A DNA stretch of 10,319 bases from an uncultured Veillonella sp. (GTDB lineage Bacteria > Bacillota > Negativicutes > Veillonellales > Veillonellaceae). Under the pieces are notes generated by a model. It had not been told where the DNA came from, did not search any database, and saw only the letters and a program-made list of their open reading frames with translations. Location: NCBI RefSeq assembly GCF_938010505.1, contig NZ_CALLVP010000138.1:1-10319 (forward strand), in the 5' to 3' direction. Shown one piece after another: positions 6,601-10,319 of this stretch (the stretch's first letter is position 1; every line of letters begins with the position of its first letter). A program made the position numbers and the translations under genes.

Positions 6601-7194
6601 GCTGTGGTTTATTCTTACGTGAAGAACCCTAAAATCCCTGCTGATGCGCCTATATCTTATGAAGATGCCGTTTCGTTGGCTAATGAAAGTGACGCGTGGC
6701 AAAACAGTGGGTATTTCTCCGATGATATAGAGTTATTGACGCATATTGATAATAAGTTTTTATCCTATGGTTCTAAACGAGGCCCTTATGTGCCAATTGC
6801 TACGAAGAAAGATCAAACCATTTCCAGTAGAGATTTACGTAAGGTTAAGAGTACTGGTGAGTTTGATGTAATGTGCCGTTATACAAATCACGTGATGGCT
6901 GAGACGGGTCGTCATATTGGGGAAGGGCAGTTCCCAATAAAGCCATATCAATTAAATGGCTTTAGACCTTGTACCTTCTGCGATTACAGAACGGTATGTC
7001 GCTTTGACTCTAGCCGTAATCGATATAATTATTTGTCTAGATTGTCTGAAGATGATGCCTTAGAACGGATGAAAGAGGTTTTAAACGACGGAAACAACAG
7101 TAACGACAGTAACGACAGAAATAACAGTAGCAATGGAAATAAAAGTAATGTAGCAAGTATTAGTAATAAAGGAGGTGAAGACCATGGGTGTTAA
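3637..7194 (+). CDS. addB: AddB, helicase-nuclease subunit of the AddAB break-resection complex
   Basis: A complete 1185-residue protein, close to the length of Bacillus subtilis AddB (1166). With AddA it unwinds and resects double-strand breaks, degrading the 5'-ended strand and preparing the 3' end for RecA. Walker A GRAGSGKT is at residues 8-15. Helicase-like remnants include TTIERGYSQWWPKVFVMGLN around 575-594 and AMTRAS at 641-646. The C-terminal RecB-type nuclease domain shows H815 (GTFLH), D928 (GQIDRID) and the catalytic DYK at 945-947. Four cysteines, C785, C1112, C1115 and C1121, have the spacing of the known AddB 4Fe-4S staple (C-x2-C-x5-C at the C-terminal end), which distinguishes AddB from RexB-type subunits. 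After about residue 1150 comes an unusual Asn/Ser-rich tail. The gene is first in an operon with addA, which starts within its last codons. The short leader carries several repeats that could be regulatory. Confidence 0.97.
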   Translation: MSISVYYGRAGSGKTRAVYERIRQVMTDCPGEPIILLVPEPATYRVERELAEFMPEKGFTTVRVVGFGRLGYQVYQSIGSKGVGQSSLSSFGRSMLLRLVMKRKQKELGLLEQATKRPEFSSVLQQLFSEFRTFRVGPVDLERGAESVKNKVLQKKLRELAICMSAYEEELSRHGERDIDPIMEIVEALPQSPLMENSHVFIDGFHWFTPTHYELIYTLFDLAKEAVITIDLPMDPKTLNLARRGEHLFSRPLEIYDTLVARYGSSINWVGFEGKRGPQIVQALESNYFASPSKKNSTDETIPLIRGYNREREADAVARHILAYVESSEEARYRDVCIMLRESETYGDTLEKVFTRYGIPHFIDRQRPMKNHPLGELLTALFDIVRHNYSRDSMFLLLKTDLMPLTREAVDELENYVLEFGIDHYKWERESWPYLRGFYEGQDEESHVDAPRRARVNKARQTIMDVLSPWFDFAAHSDGHTGAEWGTQLYGLLEILQVPERLYEWAKDAETVGDQESKASHEQMYNAVLSFIDEISMVMKDEILILDEMMLLLEEGLSDVNYSMIPPSLDHVVITTIERGYSQWWPKVFVMGLNQGVFPQSMGDEGLIKDKERQELADVGITLAEGALPKAFNENFLLYLAMTRASDSLTLSYAGSGEDGTGLEPSLIVKRLESLGYVDQAVEIPLSIAPDTETDYVWRPLQSLSLLSERWGALFSGYEVNPLWWGLYNWARESETYRPRLAEVSRGIRDNNDVPVITQDLVNGLFLSKGYMSGSVTRLERYQQCPFKFYAQYGLKLEPRRVRSFGAPEIGTFLHANLERLGNYLLENNKQWRDLDEEEQEKLCRTVADEILQENQLGEETSDAYQKAIEQRVQRTLHVTVDRLVEWSKRSDFDTKYLEQDFGRQGGWDPIRVPLGEDRYLRLIGQIDRIDEYTRDGQTYGMVIDYKSGGAHVTAQDVYYGLKLQLMTYLLALESAYGKMHGTSMSPAAVVYSYVKNPKIPADAPISYEDAVSLANESDAWQNSGYFSDDIELLTHIDNKFLSYGSKRGPYVPIATKKDQTISSRDLRKVKSTGEFDVMCRYTNHVMAETGRHIGEGQFPIKPYQLNGFRPCTFCDYRTVCRFDSSRNRYNYLSRLSEDDALERMKEVLNDGNNSNDSNDRNNSSNGNKSNVASISNKGGEDHGC
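7093..7146 (+). repeat. 9-bp degenerate tandem repeat encoding the AddB tail
   Basis: Successive nine-base units such as AACAACAGT, AACGACAGT, AACGACAGA and AATAACAGT encode NNS, NDS, NDR and NNS, continuing more degenerately as SNG and NKS. They make a low-complexity Asn/Ser/Asp tail beyond the last iron-sulfur cysteine. The pattern looks like past replication slippage, in frame because the unit is a multiple of three. It lies wholly inside addB, just upstream of the addA ribosome site. Confidence 0.7.
7168..7178 (+). promoter_or_regulatory. Perfect extended ribosome binding site of addA inside addB
   Basis: AAAGGAGGTGA is an 11-base perfect complement of the bacterial 16S rRNA 3' end, five bases before the addA ATG at 7184. 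It encodes part of the last residues of AddB, and addA overlaps addB by 11 bases, so addA can be translated both by coupling and by strong independent initiation. This fixes the addA start. Confidence 0.9.
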
Positions 7195-10100
7195 ATGGAC
7201 GCCAGAGCAGGAGTCTGCCATCGTAGCGCCTAAGGACTCCTCCTTAGATAATCAGACCTTACTTGTTGCGGCTGCTGCCGGTTCAGGTAAGACAGCGGTC
7301 CTCGTAGAGCGCATTATTACGCGCCTTAAGGATATGGATAATCCTTTATCCGTTCAAAAACTCATGGTTGTAACTTTCACAAAGGCTGCAGCCCAAGAGA
7401 TGAGCGCTCGTATTGGCCTTGCCTTGGCTAAAGCCATGGAATCTACAGATGATGTAGTACTACAAGAGCGCCTTGAACGACAGCTCAATCTATTGCCGTC
7501 TGCTCATATTTCTACCTTGCACTCTTTTTGCCAATGGGTAATACGTTCCTATTTCTACAAGCTCGATATTAATCCAACGGCTCGTATCGGCAATGAAGCA
7601 GAAATGGCGTTGCTACAACAAGAGGTATTAGCCGATTTATTAACTAAGTCCTATGAAGAGGGCCTTTATAATATCTATGAGCTAGCGGACTTCTTCAGCG
7701 ACGATAAATCCGATGCGGGCTTAACGGCAAAGATTATGTCCCTATATAACTATGCCATGTCCCTTGCTAATCCTGATGGATGGCTAAGGAAAGCCTTAGA
7801 ACCTTATAAAGAGGCGATGACCATAAACCCTAGTAATACGATGTGGGGCGAATATATGTGGTCGAATCATTTAGCTGTTATCGACCGTGTTCGGGAGCGC
7901 TTAGAGCGGATGGAGCAAATTTTACTTGATCCCGTAGGTCCTCATAAGTGGCAAAATATATACGATAATCAACTGGCTGCACTAAGTATGCTTTCAGCAG
8001 CTCAATCTTGGAATGATATGGGCGATGCTTGTAAACATATGGATACCTTTATTAAGGACCAGTTCCGTATGGGTTCAAAAGAGGCGCAAGCCTATGACCC
8101 TATGTTGGTAGCAGAGTTTAAATCTTTAGGAGGTCAAAATAAAGATGACCTCAAAGCCATGCAAACCGCTATATTCACTGTTCCGGAAGCTACCTTGCAA
8201 GAGCAGTTTAAGGCTCAATATCCAATCATAGAAGGCCTTGTAGAGCTGACGATTGCTTTTCATAAAGCTTATAGAGACATGAAGCAAGAGCAAGGTATCA
8301 TGGATTTCAGCGATCTTGAACATCTATGCTTGGCTCTTCTCGTTGAACCTGGCACAGAGGATGACCCTCAGCCATCTGAAGTGGCAAAGGAACTGCAAGA
8401 TACGTTCAAAGAAATCATGGTCGACGAATACCAAGATACGAATGGCGTTCAAGAGACGATTATCAACTTGATTTCTCGCGTCGATAATAGGTTTTACGTG
8501 GGGGACGTGAAGCAGGCCATTTATAGCTTCCGTATGGCCGACAGTTCTCTATTTATGGAGAAGTACAATACTTACGGTGGTACTGATGCGGTAGAACGAC
8601 GTATCGACTTGGCGAAAAACTTCCGATCTGACGCAAATATTTTGGCTGCTACGAACTTTTTGTTCTATCAAATTATGACGAAAGACGCGGCGGAGCTCAA
8701 TTACACAGAGGCTGAATCGCTTATTCCTGGCCGCATTGTAGAGGATGCACCAGAGGATTGGGTTGGAGGTGAAGTGGAATTACAGCTCTTAGATGTGAGT
8801 AAGGATACCCTTGGTGCTAGTGAAAGTGACGAAGATGAAGGGGATGACCCTGAAAACAACGAGCGTGAGCTAGATTTCATCATTCAAAAAATCAAGGAAA
8901 TCCATGCTGCTAAGAAACAGGTGCAAAATCCAGATGGCACATTCCGTCAAATCGAGTGGCGAGACTTTGCTATTTTGCGCAGATCCTTGGCGGGTTGGGG
9001 GACGCGTGCCGTAGAAGCCATGCGTCAAGCGGGGATTCCTGCGGTTGTAAATGAGCGAGACGGTTACTTTGAAGCACAAGAGATTCAACTTTTATTGGCA
9101 TTGTTATCCATCATAGATAATCCGGAACAAGACTTGCCGATGGCTGCCGTATTGCACTCTGGCCTGGTAGGCCTTGATGCCAATGAACTAGGCGCATTGC
9201 GCCTGTCTGGTGAGGGTTCTTTATGGTCTCTCATGTCAGCCTATGCAGAAGTGGCTCAAGATGAGCGCTTATTAGCTTTTATTGGTCATATGGAGCAGTG
9301 GCGCACCTTGTCGCGTCGTCACGGTGTGACCGATTTGTTGTGGGATATTTACGAATCCCAAGATTATGTAAATTATGTAGGGGCTATGCCGAATGGTCTC
9401 GTGCGCCGCGCTAATGTGCTTGCCTTATATGATAGAGCTAAGGGCTATGAAGCCTCTGGTTTCCGCGGGCTCTTTAGGTTCTTGCGCTTTGTGGAAAGCT
9501 TGCGCGATAGCAACCAAGATATGCCTCTTGCCAATGTGGTGAGCGAGGCGGATAATGTGGTGCGCCTCATGACCATCCATAAGAGTAAGGGCCTTGAATT
9601 CCCTGTAGTATTCCTATCTGGTGTACAAAAAAGATTCAATATGATGGACTTGCGTTCAGAGCTTCTTATCGATAAAAATGCAGGCCTTGGTTTGAAAGGG
9701 TATTTTCCAGATATTCGAGTGTCCTTCCCGACCATGCCTTGGTTCTATGTGAAAGACGTAAAAGAGGCGGCCCTCAAGGCGGAGGAACAACGCATTCTCT
9801 ATGTTGCCTTGACACGGGCACGAGATAAGTTGTTTATGACAGGCTTTATTAAAGGCTTTAAAAAATCTAAAGGCAGTTTAAGTACCCTAGGTGAACTCAT
9901 TAAAAATGCGGCTTCCGTAGAAACTCAACAGTTACCGACAGATATTATCACGCAAGCCAATAGTTATCTAGACTGGCTGATCATGGGCTTTGCTCGTCAC
10001 TTAGATGGTGGCAATCCGTTGCGTGTAGCTATTGAATACGAAGGACCTACCTATTTTGATTTGTCTGATAAACAGTGCCGTATTAAGGTTGAAGTTCATG

Positions 10101-10319
10101 ATGGTTCTCTCTATGGCGACCTCGATTATAAAGCAGATGTCGATGAGACTACAATCAATAAAGTTCGGGAGTTGAAAGCGGTTAATTCTGTAGAGTTGCC
10201 ACAGGAAATCGTGAATCGCTTTAACTATAACTATCCTTACAGTGATGCTACTCGTCGGACCGCGAAAATCTCCGTTAGTGAATTGAAACGACGATTCCAA
10301 GAGCGAGAACTAGAGGCAG
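7184..10319 (+). CDS. addA: AddA, helicase-nuclease subunit of AddAB (3' end cut by window edge)
   Basis: An open frame of 1045 codons reaches the right edge without a stop. Bacillus subtilis AddA has about 1230 residues, so roughly the last 190, with the RecB-type nuclease active site, lie outside. AddA is the UvrD-like SF1A motor that translocates 3' to 5' and, through its nuclease, cuts the 3'-ended strand. Visible motifs in order: Q-motif WTPEQ (5-9); Walker A AAAAGSGKT (29-37); Ia VVTFTKAAAQEM (62-73); STLHSFC (110-116); DFSDL (374-378); Walker B DEYQDT (414-419); motif III GDVKQAIYSFR (440-450); motif IV NFRSD (479-483); motif V TIHKSKGLEFP (797-807); motif VI YVALTRARDKL (873-883). An acidic stretch at about 547-560 (ESDEDEGDD) is a probable flexible loop. 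The gene overlaps addB by 11 bases in a different frame and has a perfect ribosome site. The reading frame is intact with all helicase motifs, so the subunit is likely functional. Confidence 0.97.
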   Translation, partial: MGVKWTPEQESAIVAPKDSSLDNQTLLVAAAAGSGKTAVLVERIITRLKDMDNPLSVQKLMVVTFTKAAAQEMSARIGLALAKAMESTDDVVLQERLERQLNLLPSAHISTLHSFCQWVIRSYFYKLDINPTARIGNEAEMALLQQEVLADLLTKSYEEGLYNIYELADFFSDDKSDAGLTAKIMSLYNYAMSLANPDGWLRKALEPYKEAMTINPSNTMWGEYMWSNHLAVIDRVRERLERMEQILLDPVGPHKWQNIYDNQLAALSMLSAAQSWNDMGDACKHMDTFIKDQFRMGSKEAQAYDPMLVAEFKSLGGQNKDDLKAMQTAIFTVPEATLQEQFKAQYPIIEGLVELTIAFHKAYRDMKQEQGIMDFSDLEHLCLALLVEPGTEDDPQPSEVAKELQDTFKEIMVDEYQDTNGVQETIINLISRVDNRFYVGDVKQAIYSFRMADSSLFMEKYNTYGGTDAVERRIDLAKNFRSDANILAATNFLFYQIMTKDAAELNYTEAESLIPGRIVEDAPEDWVGGEVELQLLDVSKDTLGASESDEDEGDDPENNERELDFIIQKIKEIHAAKKQVQNPDGTFRQIEWRDFAILRRSLAGWGTRAVEAMRQAGIPAVVNERDGYFEAQEIQLLLALLSIIDNPEQDLPMAAVLHSGLVGLDANELGALRLSGEGSLWSLMSAYAEVAQDERLLAFIGHMEQWRTLSRRHGVTDLLWDIYESQDYVNYVGAMPNGLVRRANVLALYDRAKGYEASGFRGLFRFLRFVESLRDSNQDMPLANVVSEADNVVRLMTIHKSKGLEFPVVFLSGVQKRFNMMDLRSELLIDKNAGLGLKGYFPDIRVSFPTMPWFYVKDVKEAALKAEEQRILYVALTRARDKLFMTGFIKGFKKSKGSLSTLGELIKNAASVETQQLPTDIITQANSYLDWLIMGFARHLDGGNPLRVAIEYEGPTYFDLSDKQCRIKVEVHDGSLYGDLDYKADVDETTINKVRELKAVNSVELPQEIVNRFNYNYPYSDATRRTAKISVSELKRRFQERELEA

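Noticed and set aside
7093..7146. CRISPR-like or other non-coding repeat array
   Set aside because: The units are nine bases, directly adjacent without spacers, and in frame within addB, so they are a coding repeat.
9627..9632. Run of six A in addA as a possible programmed frameshift site
   Set aside because: The heptamer AAAAAAG is not in the zero-frame register needed for -1 slippage, and the frame continues intact through motif VI.
8126..10300. Several minus-strand ORFs of 60 to 99 codons in the right part of the window
   Set aside because: All are antisense to addA, which is open for 1045 codons with every helicase motif in place and in order.

Overview
The window looks like chromosomal DNA of a low-to-moderate GC Firmicute. 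The closest fit I can suggest is the Negativicutes, in particular a Veillonella-like organism. That is an inference from the AddAB-type recombination genes, strong AGGAGG ribosome sites, AT-rich intergenic DNA and the general look of the proteins; no rRNA or other decisive marker is present. I see no phage, insertion sequence, CRISPR array or tRNA.

Layout from left to right. A strong hairpin (15-48) closes off whatever lies to the left. A rightward major facilitator transporter gene (199-1425) follows and ends in a nested two-tier terminator (1430-1503). Next is a small cytoplasmic SGNH/GDSL-type hydrolase gene (1575-2123). It converges on a leftward gene for an exported 330-residue protein of unknown function (2294-3286); the gap between them carries a 22-bp direct repeat and several hairpins. 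A 350-bp AT-rich intergenic region (3287-3636) separates that gene from the divergent addB. This region holds a near-consensus leftward promoter and several palindromes and tandem repeats that may be regulatory. The right two thirds of the window is the addB-addA operon: addB is complete (3637-7194), and addA begins inside the end of addB (7184) and runs off the right edge.

AddB and AddA together form the helicase-nuclease that resects double-strand DNA breaks for RecA-dependent recombination, the Firmicute counterpart of RecBCD. All the AddA helicase motifs expected in this part of the protein are visible, and AddB keeps its Walker A motif, nuclease residues and four iron-sulfur cysteines, so the complex is probably active. 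The transporter, hydrolase and exported protein show no evident functional link to it. The window is mostly ordinary housekeeping DNA. The points most worth a second look are the orphan exported protein, the repeat-rich addB upstream region, the repetitive low-complexity tail of AddB next to a perfect addA ribosome site, and a non-canonical catalytic motif in the hydrolase.
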